A stretch of 64,000 bases of DNA from assembly GCF_001542815.1 (NCBI RefSeq), contig NZ_CP006992.1, positions 654,501 to 718,500 of the forward strand, read 5' to 3'. The first letter of the stretch is position 1, and each line of letters opens with the position of its first letter. Shown here one piece after another: positions 51,638-60,154 of the stretch. The translations under genes and the position numbers were made by a program. Origin of the DNA: Methylobacterium sp. AMS5 (GTDB lineage: Bacteria > Pseudomonadota > Alphaproteobacteria > Rhizobiales > Beijerinckiaceae). The notes beneath the pieces were generated by a model. It made no database searches, had not been told where the DNA came from, and worked only from the letters and a program-made list of their open reading frames with translations.

Positions 51638-52204
51638 ATGCCCCCCGAGATCCGCGGCACCCGCACCGTCCACGATGGCTGGGCGAGCTTCCTCGTCGCC
51701 GAGGTGACGACCCCCGAGGGCGCCGCGGTGACCCGCGAGATCGAGGATCACGGCGAGGCGGTCTGCGTGCTGCCCTACGATCCCGAGCGCAAGGTGGCCC
51801 TGCTGATCCGTCAGTTCCGCGCGCCCCCCTTCTTCACCGCAGGCGTGACCGATCTGCTGGAAGTGCCTGCGGGCCTGCTCGACGAGGCCGATCCGGCGGA
51901 GGGCGTGCGCCGGGAGGCCTTCGAGGAGACCGGCCTGCGGCTGTCGGATCTGGAGCCCATCTCCACGGTGTGGAGCCTGCCGGGGATCTCCACCGAGCGG
52001 ATGCACCTGTTCCTCGCCCCCTACGCGGAGAGCGACCGGGAGGGGCCGGGCGGCGGCTTGGCCGAGGAGCACGAGGCGATCACCGTGGTCGAGATGCCGC
52101 TCTCCACCCTCGCCGCCATGAGCGAGGCCGGCGAGATCGTCGACATGAAGACGCTGGTACTCCTGCTCTCGCTCCGCCTGCGCCGCCCCGAACTGTTCGC
52201 CTGA
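51638..52204 (+). CDS. NUDIX hydrolase (ADP-sugar pyrophosphatase type)
   Basis: A 188-residue NUDIX enzyme. The catalytic helix is at residues 79-101 and contains REAFEETGL; the upstream glycine is present (AGLLDEADPAEGVRR), with Asp in place of the first Glu of the box. The overall layout resembles ADP-ribose/GDP-mannose pyrophosphatases (NudF/NudK group): EVPAGLLDEAD and PGISTERMHLFLAPY. Substrate is not settled. CGGAGACGCC ribosome site precedes the ATG. Confidence 0.85.
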   Translation: MPPEIRGTRTVHDGWASFLVAEVTTPEGAAVTREIEDHGEAVCVLPYDPERKVALLIRQFRAPPFFTAGVTDLLEVPAGLLDEADPAEGVRREAFEETGLRLSDLEPISTVWSLPGISTERMHLFLAPYAESDREGPGGGLAEEHEAITVVEMPLSTLAAMSEAGEIVDMKTLVLLLSLRLRRPELFA

Positions 52205-52301
52205 CGCGCCGCTTGCGGACCGGTCGGCAGACCCTATCATCCTCTCTCACGCGGAACGGATTGTCTCGAAACAACAGACGCCGCCGCGGGGAGATGCGCT
52301 C

Positions 52302-52436
52302 ATGTCGTTCTTCATCGGGATCGCCGGTCCCTGGCTCGTGATCTCCGCCCTGCTGTTGATGTGGCACCGGCGGGAGGCGGAACGCCCGGCGCGGACCGTG
52401 GACGCCGAGCCGGGCGGATACCCGCCGCGAGCCTGA
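52302..52436 (+). CDS. 44-residue small membrane protein
   Basis: Frame MSFFIGIAGPWLVISALLLM followed by WHRREAERPARTVDAEPGGY and PPRA. One membrane helix (about residues 4-21) with a basic cytoplasmic flank. GGGGAG lies seven bases before the ATG. Too short for standard gene finding but well formed; function unknown. Confidence 0.55.
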   Translation: MSFFIGIAGPWLVISALLLMWHRREAERPARTVDAEPGGYPPRA

Positions 52437-52657
52437 GGCTTATCGGGGAGCCCCCCGCCTGCCGCTCCCTTCCTCTCCCGAATCCGCATGGCGCTCCGGC
52501 CCGGCCGAACCAACGGCCACGCCACGGGTTGTCGAGGCTCTGCGCCCTGTCGCAAGCCCGACGGCACCGGCCTGACCGGACGCCCGTGGCGGACACGGCG
52601 CGTTCCGTTCGAACCCGACGCGCCGCGCTTGGCGGGCCGTCGATGCTGGAGCCGCTT

Positions 52658-53056
52658 ATGGACATTGCCCTCGACAAGATCACCGAGATCATCCTGCGGC
52701 TGCGGGCGGTCGAGGTGAAGGAAGGCGCGACCGATCCGGATTCGGGCTCCAACCCGACCGATGACGGCTCGATCGACATGCTGGTCGGCGGCACCGACGA
52801 CGCCACCGAGCAGGAAATCCGCAGCATGATCGCCGGTCTCAACGAGGACGAGCGCGCCGATCTCGGGGCCCTGCTCTATATCGGCCGCGGCGACTACGAG
52901 GCGGCGGAATGGCGCACGGCGGTCACCTTCGCCAAGGAGCGTGAGGCGGCCGGCGATACGGTGATCCGCGAATTGCTCGGCACGCCGGATGCGGCGCCGC
53001 TCCTCGAAGAAGGTCTCGACGCGCTGGGAATTCCCATGGAGACGCCCGAGGCCTGA
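52658..53056 (+). CDS. DUF3775 domain-containing protein
   Basis: A 132-residue cytoplasmic protein that matches the DUF3775 pattern: MDIALDKITEIILRLRAVEV, KEGATDPDSGSNPTDDGSID, EIRSMIAGLNEDERADLGAL, LYIGRGDYEAAEWRTAV and an LLGTPDAAPLLEEGLDALGI end. Function unknown; the family is typical of Alphaproteobacteria. The start at 52658 has GGAG six bases upstream and is preferred to the ATG at 52643. Confidence 0.82.
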   Translation: MDIALDKITEIILRLRAVEVKEGATDPDSGSNPTDDGSIDMLVGGTDDATEQEIRSMIAGLNEDERADLGALLYIGRGDYEAAEWRTAVTFAKEREAAGDTVIRELLGTPDAAPLLEEGLDALGIPMETPEA

Positions 53057-53156
53057 GGCGTCCCATCCTGCGTCAGGTTACGGCCAACGCCCGCTGCAAG
53101 CCGGACGAGGCACGGCTCGGCGTGCTTCGAACCTAATCTGCATCTCGCAACGGAGA

Positions 53157-53186
53157 ATCGGCCCGGAACGAGCGCTCCGGGCCGAT
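53157..53186. terminator. Hairpin, possible terminator for the PLA2-like gene
   Basis: Perfect 11-base arms ATCGGCCCGGA and TCCGGGCCGAT with an eight-base loop. It lies 19 bases past the stop of the minus-strand PLA2-like gene and is followed on that strand by TTCTCCG, a weak T-tract. Located between two convergent genes, so it may stop both. Confidence 0.6.
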
Positions 53187-53205
53187 CCGCATCTGGGGAT
53201 AGGTT

Positions 53206-53646
53206 TCAGGGTTCGCAGGCCAGCGCCTTCGCGCCGATGGCGACGAACTCCGCCGCCATGCCCAGCTCTTCGTCGATCCGCGGCGTCCGGGCCACCTGCC
53301 TGGCCTCGCGCGCCAGACGATCGTTGCAGGAGCAGGTGGGCAGTCCCTGGCCCACCGGCGGCGAGCAGGCATCGTGGTGCATGCAGGCCCGGTCGAGGGC
53401 ATCGATCGGAGGAAGGCCGGCGCCGCGGCTGCCCGGGCCGCAATAATTGCCGTGAAAGACCAATGCGCCCTGGGGAAGTCCGTTGCCGAGGTCGGTTACG
53501 GTCGGCGCCTCGACGGAGGGTGCCTCGACGTCCGGTGTGACCACGGACTGAGCCGAGACGGCGAGCGGTGCGAGGCCGAGCAGGACGGCCGAGAGACCGG
53601 CAACGAGGGGACGACGCCGGGCGGCGCGGTACGCAAGTATAGCCAC
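53206..53646 (-). CDS. Secreted phospholipase A2-like protein
   Basis: A 146-residue exported protein. Signal peptide (LVAGLSAVLLGLAPLAVSAQ, about 14-33). It has the calcium-loop-like GNYCGPG (66-72) and the active-site motif DRACMHHDAC (85-94), where Cys88-x-x-His91-Asp92-x-Cys94 matches the CxxHDxC helix of secreted PLA2. Further cysteines (TCSC at 104-107, C144) fit disulfides. Bacterial PLA2s are small enzymes of this size. The later conserved Asp could not be placed with certainty, so activity is unproven. Confidence 0.6.
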   Translation of the reverse strand: MAILAYRAARRRPLVAGLSAVLLGLAPLAVSAQSVVTPDVEAPSVEAPTVTDLGNGLPQGALVFHGNYCGPGSRGAGLPPIDALDRACMHHDACSPPVGQGLPTCSCNDRLAREARQVARTPRIDEELGMAAEFVAIGAKALACEP

Positions 53647-53799
53647 GGTCGGAAAACTCCGTTCGAAACGCTCCCCTCACAGCACTTCAGCGGCTAGATC
53701 GTCACCCGCACCGGGAAGGCCGAGCCGTTCAAACGATTTGTCCGTGGACGTGGTTCACTCCATACCGCAAGAAGCAAGCCATCCCACCGGCGTTAGAAC

Positions 53800-54110
53800 C
53801 TATCGTTCAAGCCCGCCGCGAACGACGCCGAAGCCTGATTCCGAGCGGCCCGTGCCATAATGGGCAGGCACCGTCGCATCGTAGATGGGCGCGCCGCAGC
53901 CCTGCCTGCCGAGATCGGCGTAGAGACCTTCGACGTTCACCGAGATACGCTTCGTGAGCGCGGATTCGATGCCCGCACGGCGTGGGATTGTCTCCCACAC
54001 GTCCGCCACCAAGCTCAGGCGATGTCTCAGACGAGCGAACCCGCGACGACAGCCGACCAATCCCGGCGGGGCTCGTCCGTGCCTCGATCGAGGCCGACGT
54101 CGCACCGCGC
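53800..54110 (-). pseudogene. Remnant of an outer-membrane beta-barrel (Omp25/porin-family) gene
   Basis: The last 60 codons before the stop at 53800 read AGIESALTKRISVNVEGLYA then DLG and end GFGVVRGGLER, which is like the final strands of Omp25/31-type barrels (GIEYALT...VKAEYLYVDLG...VRAGLNYRF). Upstream, the matching preceding strand (RRDWSAVVAG, about 54042-54071) is in a different frame. The rest of the barrel is missing. Probably a frameshifted and truncated copy. Confidence 0.4.
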
Positions 54111-54398
54111 GACGGCGGGTTGCGTCTCGGCTCCGGACTCGCCGCCTCGGGCCGGGTCTCCCCCTCGGCGCTGCCGGGCTCGGGGCGCCCCGCCGTGATC
54201 GGCACCGGGATCGGTCGGGATGGAGGGACGACGGTGGAATCGGTGCGCGGTGACGCGTCGGCATGGGGCCAAGGCTTTGGCGGGCAAGGTCCGAGTGGCC
54301 AGGGTCCGAGTGGCCAGACTCCAAGTCGTCAGGACCCGAGTCGTCAGGGGCCCGGCGCGCCTGGGCGGCTTCGGAGTGGCGGGCGCCGCCGACGCCCG
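54111..54398. other. Gene-free stretch with tandem repeats
   Basis: No supported coding sequence. It holds a 15-bp degenerate tandem repeat at 54288-54347 and otherwise GC-rich sequence open in several frames by composition alone. Confidence 0.45.
54288..54347. repeat. 15-bp degenerate tandem repeat, four copies
   Basis: Two exact copies of GGTCCGAGTGGCCAG, followed by ACTCCAAGTCGTCAG and GACCCGAGTCGTCAG. It lies between the porin remnant and the 3' end of the aspartic protease gene. Confidence 0.9.
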
Positions 54399-55091
54399 TC
54401 AGCGGCTGCGCAGGATCAGCCGGTCGCCGCGCACCTCGTAAGAGGGCAATCGGTCGAGGAAGCTCTGGCCGAGCAGGTTGGTGGTCAGCACGCCGGGCCG
54501 GCTCACCATCGCGTTGACGTTGCGCTCGGTGATCGGCCCCACCGTGATCGAGTCGAGCCGGATCGGCGCGGTCAGCGCCGTGCCGTTGGCGGTGGAGACG
54601 CGTTGCGTGAACGCGCTCTCCGGCGGGCGGATGCGGAGACGCTCGGCGGTCTCGGCGGTGAGCACGACGCTGCTCGCCCCCGTATCGAACACGAAGCGCT
54701 CTTCGCCGCCGCCGTTCACCGCCGCCAGCACCGAGAAGTCGCCATCCGAGCGGCGAGTGATCGTCACCTCGCCGCCGGGACCGACCACGGCGGTGCCGGG
54801 GCGCAGGGCCCCGACAACATCGGCGCCCACCCGCTGCGCGTCGTCGCGATAGGTGTAGCCGACGACGATCACCGCGCCGATGGCGAGCCAGATCAGGATC
54901 GAAACCAGGGTCTTGCCCGGCATGACGAGCGCCTGCCGCCAGCGGCCGGCGGTGAGGAGCAGCAGCAGCGCGGTCATGGAGACGACGCCGGCGAGCTGAT
55001 CCGAATCGAGCCCCATCATCGGGCCGCCGTCATGGTTGGCGATCAGGACGACGAGGCCGATCCCGAGAATGGCGAGGCCGGCCCACATCAT
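54399..55091 (-). CDS. TIGR02281 family clan AA aspartic protease (membrane-bound)
   Basis: A 230-residue retropepsin-like protease. Three N-terminal membrane segments (about 2-18, 32-48, 62-79) precede a periplasmic protease domain with the active-site motif FVFDTGASSVVLT (Asp136) and the partner strand TTNLLGQSFLDRLPSYEV. Such proteins act as homodimers. The start at 55091 has GGGAGG eight bases upstream. Its ATGA overlaps the stop of the DUF1289 gene, so the two are coupled. Confidence 0.85.
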   Translation of the reverse strand: MMWAGLAILGIGLVVLIANHDGGPMMGLDSDQLAGVVSMTALLLLLTAGRWRQALVMPGKTLVSILIWLAIGAVIVVGYTYRDDAQRVGADVVGALRPGTAVVGPGGEVTITRRSDGDFSVLAAVNGGGEERFVFDTGASSVVLTAETAERLRIRPPESAFTQRVSTANGTALTAPIRLDSITVGPITERNVNAMVSRPGVLTTNLLGQSFLDRLPSYEVRGDRLILRSR

Positions 55092-55300
55092 GACGCGCAC
55101 GCCTCCCGGCCGGGATAGGCCCGGCGCAGCCGCTCGGGCAGTGCGGCCATGACGGCCAGGCGCTGCGCCTCGGAAAGCGAGCCCCACAGCCCGATCTCGT
55201 CGCGCGTGCGCCCGCAGCCCTCGCACAGGCCCGTCACGGCATCGAGCACGCAGAGCTTGGTGCAGGGAGAGGAGGGTTTTTTCGAAGGAGTCGCCAGCAT
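55088..55300 (-). CDS. DUF1289 domain protein
   Basis: A 70-residue protein with three N-terminal cysteines in the family pattern SPCTKLCVLDAVTGLCEGCG (plus a fourth) that could bind iron-sulfur or zinc, and then the helix EIGLWGSLSEAQRLAVMAAL. DUF1289 proteins are widespread with no confirmed role. Translationally coupled to the aspartic protease gene. Confidence 0.85.
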   Translation of the reverse strand: MLATPSKKPSSPCTKLCVLDAVTGLCEGCGRTRDEIGLWGSLSEAQRLAVMAALPERLRRAYPGREACAS

Positions 55301-55355
55301 CGCCCGTGCAAATGGGACGGAGCGGGGCCGTGAATCAAGGGTTTTGCCGGAAACC

Positions 55356-56036
55356 TTATGCCGCCCGCGGGTCGTCGGACGGGCTGCGCTTCAACCAGTG
55401 GATCGGGTGGACGAGGATGCGCGTTCCCACATCACCCTCCCAATGCGTCCGCAATCCTTGCGCCTCCACGGCCGCCACGATCTCGGCGGCGATGGCGGCC
55501 ATGGTCGCGTCGCGGTCGTCGAACGAGCCGAAGGCGAGGTAGAGCCCCTGATCGAAGACGACCGCCTCGACATCCTGACCGTGATAGAAGACGAACCCCC
55601 GCGAGGCGCGCCCGCGCTCCCGGCGCTGGTGATAGACCTCGGCCGCATCCGAGACGCCGTCCGAGCGGGTGTAGCCGGCATCGTGCAGCGCGATGATCCC
55701 GCTCGCGTCGAGCGCGTCGAAGGCGATGGCGAGGCGATCGAAATCCGTTTCCAGCGGCCACGTCGCCTCGTCGGCCCGCTTGCGTGCGAAGGCGCGGGCC
55801 ACCTCCGCCTCGACCCAGCGGCGATCATCGGGCGCGATGGCGTCCGGGGTCAGATACTCGTCCAGGATCGTTTCGAGCGTCGAGGCTTCGGTCTCGAAGC
55901 CGCCGCGGGCCAGGATCTCGATCCGCTCGGCAGTGTCGGCGCGGTCGATCGTTTCCACGGGCGAATCGGACGGGGCTTGGTTCTGCGCCTTTCCCGTCCG
56001 GCCCTGAAAAAGCCGGCGGAGGATCCTCAGCATCAC
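55356..56036 (-). CDS. DUF6891-like protein
   Basis: A 226-residue soluble protein with the pattern ETDFDRLAIAFDALDASGII, AGYTRSDGVSDAAEV, GFVFYHGQDVEAVVFDQGLY, LAFGSFDDRDA, and an ending TRILVHPIHWLKRSP. This matches proteins annotated as DUF6891. Function unknown. It lies 11 bases after cobS on the same strand and is probably cotranscribed with it. Confidence 0.65.
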   Translation of the reverse strand: MMLRILRRLFQGRTGKAQNQAPSDSPVETIDRADTAERIEILARGGFETEASTLETILDEYLTPDAIAPDDRRWVEAEVARAFARKRADEATWPLETDFDRLAIAFDALDASGIIALHDAGYTRSDGVSDAAEVYHQRRERGRASRGFVFYHGQDVEAVVFDQGLYLAFGSFDDRDATMAAIAAEIVAAVEAQGLRTHWEGDVGTRILVHPIHWLKRSPSDDPRAA

Positions 56037-56047
56037 GCGGCTCCCGC

Positions 56048-56875
56048 CTACGCCGTCGCCGCCACCAGGGCCAGCAGCACCGCGATCTCGCCGACTTGCT
56101 GACAGGCGCCGACCACGTCGCCGGTCTGTCCGCCGATCTTCCGTTCGGCGAGCGCGCTGAGGCCGAAGGCCGCGAGCGGCGCCAGGATCAGCGCGAGGCC
56201 GAGACCCAGCGGCGGCAGGCCGAGGGCGGCGGCGATCCCGGCCAGGATCAGGCAGATCACTCCCGCGATGCCCAGGGTCGCCCGGGTCGGCCGGCCGACG
56301 GCAGCGCCCGCACCGCCGGGACGAGCGGGGTCGAGGATCGCGAGCGGGACCAGCGCCACCGTCCGCGACAGGGCGGCGGCGAAGAGCAGCGACACGGCGG
56401 CGAGTCCGCCGGAACGGTCGAGCAGGGTCGCGAGCATCGCCGCCCGCAGCGCCAGCCCGAGAAACAAGGCGGTGCCGCCATAGGCGCCGATGCGGCTGTC
56501 GCGCATGATCTCCAGGCTGCGCTCGCGGCTCTGCCCGCCACCGAACCCGTCGGCGACATCGGCCAAGCCGTCCTCGTGCATGGCGCCGGTGATGAGGGCG
56601 AGCGCCACGAGGGCGAGGGCGGCGGCGACGAACGGCCCGAGCCGGATCTCCCAGGCCAGAACCAGCAGGAGGGCAGCGGGCGCGGCGATCAGCACCCCCG
56701 CCAGCGGCAGCATCCGCGGCACGGTGCGAAAATCCGGCGCGGCATAGGGCGCCGGCTCGTCCGGCAGCGGTGGAACCGGCAGGCGGGTGAAGAAGCGGAG
56801 GCAGGCGGCGAGATCGTAGACCAGCTCCGCCCCCGGAAAGGGCGGCCCGAGATCGCGGCCACTGCGCTCGATCAT
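56048..56875 (-). CDS. cobS: Adenosylcobinamide-GDP ribazoletransferase
   Basis: Membrane enzyme of the last steps of cobalamin synthesis, joining adenosylcobinamide-GDP and alpha-ribazole. The 275-residue product has the motif TGAMHEDGLADVADGFGGGQ with metal-binding acidic residues, then RDSRIGAYG, and the end QTGDVVGACQQVGEIAVLLA, with six to seven hydrophobic segments. It is divergent from cobT, whose product makes the alpha-ribazole phosphate that feeds this step. Confidence 0.93.
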   Translation of the reverse strand: MIERSGRDLGPPFPGAELVYDLAACLRFFTRLPVPPLPDEPAPYAAPDFRTVPRMLPLAGVLIAAPAALLLVLAWEIRLGPFVAAALALVALALITGAMHEDGLADVADGFGGGQSRERSLEIMRDSRIGAYGGTALFLGLALRAAMLATLLDRSGGLAAVSLLFAAALSRTVALVPLAILDPARPGGAGAAVGRPTRATLGIAGVICLILAGIAAALGLPPLGLGLALILAPLAAFGLSALAERKIGGQTGDVVGACQQVGEIAVLLALVAATA

Positions 56876-57042
56876 TCCGCGTCCCTTCCCCTCGGCCGCC
56901 TGTACCGCGGGCCCGTCCGCTTCTATAGCGCCGGGAGCCTCCTGCCTGCTACGCGGCGCCGCTGGCTATCCGGTGGCAATTCCCGCACCGATCGGGCGAC
57001 CTCCTTCGTTTTTCCCGCATCCGACGCGCACGAGCCCTGCCG

Positions 57043-58080
57043 ATGACCTCCAGCCCGACCGCCGACGCCTCGCCCTTCGCCGACATCCGCCGCCTGCTCA
57101 CGGAGATGCCCGGCCCCGACGGGGACGCGGTCGCCGCGATCCGCGCGCGGGATGCCAGCCTCACCAAGCCGCCGGGCGCGCTCGGGCGGCTCGAAGCGTT
57201 CGTGGAGTGGCTCGGCGCGTGGCAGGGCAAGGCCAAACCCACCCTCGACCGGCCGATGGTCTGCGTGTTCGCCGGTAGCCACGGCGTGGTGGAGCGCGGC
57301 GTCTCGGCCTTCCCCGCCGCGGTCAACCGACAGATGCTCGACAACTTCGCCGCCGGGGGGGCGGCGATCAACCAGCTCTGCGCCGCCTACGGCCTCGGCT
57401 TCCGGGTGTTCGACCTCGCCGTGGATCTGCCGACCGGCGACATCTGCTCCGGCCCGGCCCTCGACGAGAAAGGGTGCGTGGCCACCATGGCCTTCGGCAT
57501 GGAGGCGGTGGCGGCGGGGACCGATTGCCTCGCGGTCGGCGAGATGGGCATCGGCAACACCACGGTCGCGGCGGCGATCTACGCCGCGCTCTACGGCGGC
57601 GAGGCCGAGCACTGGGTCGGGCGCGGCACCGGCCTCGATGCGGCCGGCCTCGCCCGCAAGGCGCAGGCCGTGCGGCTGGCGCTCGACACCCACAAGGATC
57701 ATCTCGGCGACCCGCTGACGATCCTGGCGCGCCTCGGCGGCCGGGAGATCGCGGCCATGGCCGGGGCCATCCTCGCCGCGCGGCTGCAGAGGGTACCGGT
57801 GGTGCTCGACGGCTATGTCGCGACCGGTGCGGCGGCGGTCCTGCACGCCGCCGACGCGCACGCCCTCGACCACTGCATCGCCGGCCATTGTTCGGCCGAA
57901 GGCGCGCATGGCGAGGTGCTGGAACGGCTCGGCCTCAAGCCCGTCCTGTCGCTCGACATGCGCCTCGGCGAGGCCTCGGGCGCGGCCCTGGCGCTCGGCC
58001 TGCTGAAGGGCGCGCTCGCCTGCCACCGCGACATGGCGACGTTCGAGCAGGCGGGGGTCTCGGGCAAGAGCGAGAGCTAA
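57043..58080 (+). CDS. cobT: Nicotinate-nucleotide--dimethylbenzimidazole phosphoribosyltransferase
   Basis: Makes alpha-ribazole 5'-phosphate, the lower ligand precursor of cobalamin. The 345-residue product has SLTKPPGALGRLEAFVEWLG, VFAGSHGVVERGVSAFP, GGAAINQLC, GEMGIGNTTVAAAIY and the catalytic glutamate region SLDMRLGEASGAALAL. It is divergent from cobS; the 167-base gap was searched for a cobalamin riboswitch but none was seen. Confidence 0.95.
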   Translation: MTSSPTADASPFADIRRLLTEMPGPDGDAVAAIRARDASLTKPPGALGRLEAFVEWLGAWQGKAKPTLDRPMVCVFAGSHGVVERGVSAFPAAVNRQMLDNFAAGGAAINQLCAAYGLGFRVFDLAVDLPTGDICSGPALDEKGCVATMAFGMEAVAAGTDCLAVGEMGIGNTTVAAAIYAALYGGEAEHWVGRGTGLDAAGLARKAQAVRLALDTHKDHLGDPLTILARLGGREIAAMAGAILAARLQRVPVVLDGYVATGAAAVLHAADAHALDHCIAGHCSAEGAHGEVLERLGLKPVLSLDMRLGEASGAALALGLLKGALACHRDMATFEQAGVSGKSES

Positions 58081-58082
58081 AA

Positions 58083-58127
58083 GCATCGTCTTTTCCGAAA
58101 GCCGGAGGCCACCTTTCGGGAGGATGC
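58083..58127. repeat. Dispersed palindromic repeat, reverse orientation
   Basis: Reverse complement of the 37611-type repeat (GCATC...TTTCCGAAAGCCGG...GGCCACCTTTCGGGAGGATGC in two parts). It begins two bases after the cobT stop codon. Confidence 0.85.
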
Positions 58128-58285
58128 TGTCGAAGCACGCCCGAACGGTCGATCCCGACGAGCGATCCTGTCGCGTCGGTCTGCCAGGAGAAGCGCCGCA
58201 GCGTGTTTCGAGGCTGCTGCGCAGCTCCTGGGCATGAGGACCGTCGTGGTTGCCGGAACCGGTGGATCCGGCTCCGACACGCGCG

Positions 58286-59827
58286 TCAGGCCGCCCGCGC
58301 ATGCCGGGCGGACGCCGCCTCGGCCGGGGCCTTCTCGGCACCGAGATTCATCGCGGGCAGGGTGTCCATGCCGCGGCTCGCGGGGAAGGTGACGATCACC
58401 TCGGTGCCCTCGCGCGGCTTCGACTTGAGCTGGAAGCCGCCGCCATGGAGGTCGATCAGACCCTTCACGATCGGCAGGCCGAGGCCGGAGCCCTGCTCGG
58501 CGGTCTTGATCGCCAGCGAGCCGCGCCCGAACGAGGACATCACCGTTCCGAGTTCGTCCTCGGGGATGCCGGGCCCGGAATCCTTGACGCTGAGATATTG
58601 CCCGCCCGACGAGGTCCAGCCGACCTTGATCGTGATCTCGCCGCCCGGCGGCGTGAACTTCACCGCATTCGACAGGAGGTTGAGCACGATCTGGCGCAGC
58701 GCCCGCTCGTCGGCCCAGAGACGCGGCAGGGAATCGTCGATCAGGCTGGCGAAGGTCTGGCCCTTGCTGCGGGCGCGCAGGGTCATCATGTGGCGGCACT
58801 CCTCGACCGTATGGGCGAGCTGCACCGCCTCCTCGGTGAGGTCGTAGCGCCCGGCCTCGATGCGCGAGAGGTCGAGGATCTCGTTGATGAGATTGAGCAG
58901 GTGCATCCCGCTGTCGTGGATGTCGGTGGCGTATTCCCGGTAGGCCGGGGCGACATGGGTGCCGAACACCTCGTTCTTCATCACCTCCGAGAAGCCGAGG
59001 ATGGCGTTGAGCGGCGTGCGGAGCTCGTGGCTCATGGTGGCGAGGAACCGGGACTTGGCGAGGTTCGCCTCCTCCGCCCGCCGCCGGGCCTCGTCGGAAT
59101 TGGCCTTGGCCTGTTCGAGTTCGGCGAAGATCGCGTCCTTCTCCGCCCGCGATTGCAGGGTGCCCACCGCGGAAGCGTAGAGGCGGCGTGCCAGTCCGGC
59201 GAAGAAGATCTGGCTCGCCACCGTCATCGCAACGAGGAGCATCGTGTCCATGTCGCTGGAGAAGACCAGCAGCGACAGCGCCGCCAGCATGAGCGGCACA
59301 AGACCGGCTAGGGCGGCGACCGGGACGGTCGCGGCGAGCATCGTCGTCACCGCCGCGACGATGACGAGACCGAACAGCGCGAAGGTGCGCGCTTCGGGAA
59401 CGCCCACGAGCAGCAGCATCGCCCAGGCGGCGCTCTGGCCGAACTCGGCGGCGACGAAGGCACGCCCCCAGTGCTTCAGCGACAGGCTTTCCGGCGCCTG
59501 CCGCAGAAAGCGGCGGCTCAGGAGCAGCATCAGGGTGGTGGCGGCGATCGCCCCGGCCGCCCAGATCGCCGCGGTCACGGCCGGCACCCAGATCGAGGAG
59601 GCACCCGCAACCATGAGCGCCAGCACCAGGAGCGGAATGCCCGCCCCGACCCGGTACTGGGCATAGAGGCGCAGGAGTTCGGTGTCGAAGGCCCGCTCCA
59701 GCCCGCTGGTGGAGGTCAGCCGTTCCCGGGCCGAGCGCATCTCGCGCGCGATGCCGCGCCGCTTGGCCACCTCTTGCGAGGAGGGCCCGCGCCCGCGCTG
59801 AACCATCTCCGCTGTGAGGTCGGGCAT
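58286..59827 (-). CDS. Membrane sensor histidine kinase (HisKA/HATPase)
   Basis: A 513-residue kinase. Six hydrophobic segments lie between about 62 and 215 (GIPLLVLALMVAGASSIWVP and others), followed by a coiled coil (about 220-260) and the HisKA domain with phospho-acceptor His267 in TMSHELRTPLN. The ATP-binding domain has IVLNLLSNAVKFTPPG (N-box), DSGPGIPEDEL (G1) and GSGLGLPIVKGLI (G2). The dimerisation helix (ILGFSEVMKNEVFG, then DIHDSGMHLLNLINEILDLS) is the PdhS/DivJ/PleC type, so a cell-cycle-linked target such as DivK is possible but not proven. A TTG at 59845 is an alternative start. Confidence 0.88.
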   Translation of the reverse strand: MPDLTAEMVQRGRGPSSQEVAKRRGIAREMRSARERLTSTSGLERAFDTELLRLYAQYRVGAGIPLLVLALMVAGASSIWVPAVTAAIWAAGAIAATTLMLLLSRRFLRQAPESLSLKHWGRAFVAAEFGQSAAWAMLLLVGVPEARTFALFGLVIVAAVTTMLAATVPVAALAGLVPLMLAALSLLVFSSDMDTMLLVAMTVASQIFFAGLARRLYASAVGTLQSRAEKDAIFAELEQAKANSDEARRRAEEANLAKSRFLATMSHELRTPLNAILGFSEVMKNEVFGTHVAPAYREYATDIHDSGMHLLNLINEILDLSRIEAGRYDLTEEAVQLAHTVEECRHMMTLRARSKGQTFASLIDDSLPRLWADERALRQIVLNLLSNAVKFTPPGGEITIKVGWTSSGGQYLSVKDSGPGIPEDELGTVMSSFGRGSLAIKTAEQGSGLGLPIVKGLIDLHGGGFQLKSKPREGTEVIVTFPASRGMDTLPAMNLGAEKAPAEAASARHARAA

Positions 59828-60154
59828 AACAGTCGAGATCGCCAATCGGGATCGGAACGCCGGGCGCCCGGTCGTGGTCTTGCGGCGCAGAGGGCGAGGT
59901 GGAGAGCCCGCAGGGTGCCGTGCGAACCGTTAAGAAGCGGCTTCGACGATCCGGCGAATTGCACGGATACAGGGGCGGAAACGTCTCATCCTTATTCAGG
60001 TGCGCTCCCGCACATCGGGGACGAGCGTACAGGATCAAACTCGGAACGATTCCAAGTGCCGACACCACGTGACGGCCCCGAAGCGCATCTCGCGGCCCGA
60101 TGGTGGCCCTGAGCCGGGGCGCTTCGTGCGACACCTTCCTTTCGGAGTGCGCCC

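Noticed and set aside
56876..57042. Cobalamin riboswitch between cobS and cobT
   Set aside because: The gap holds no GCCACTG box or other B12-riboswitch core elements on either strand.
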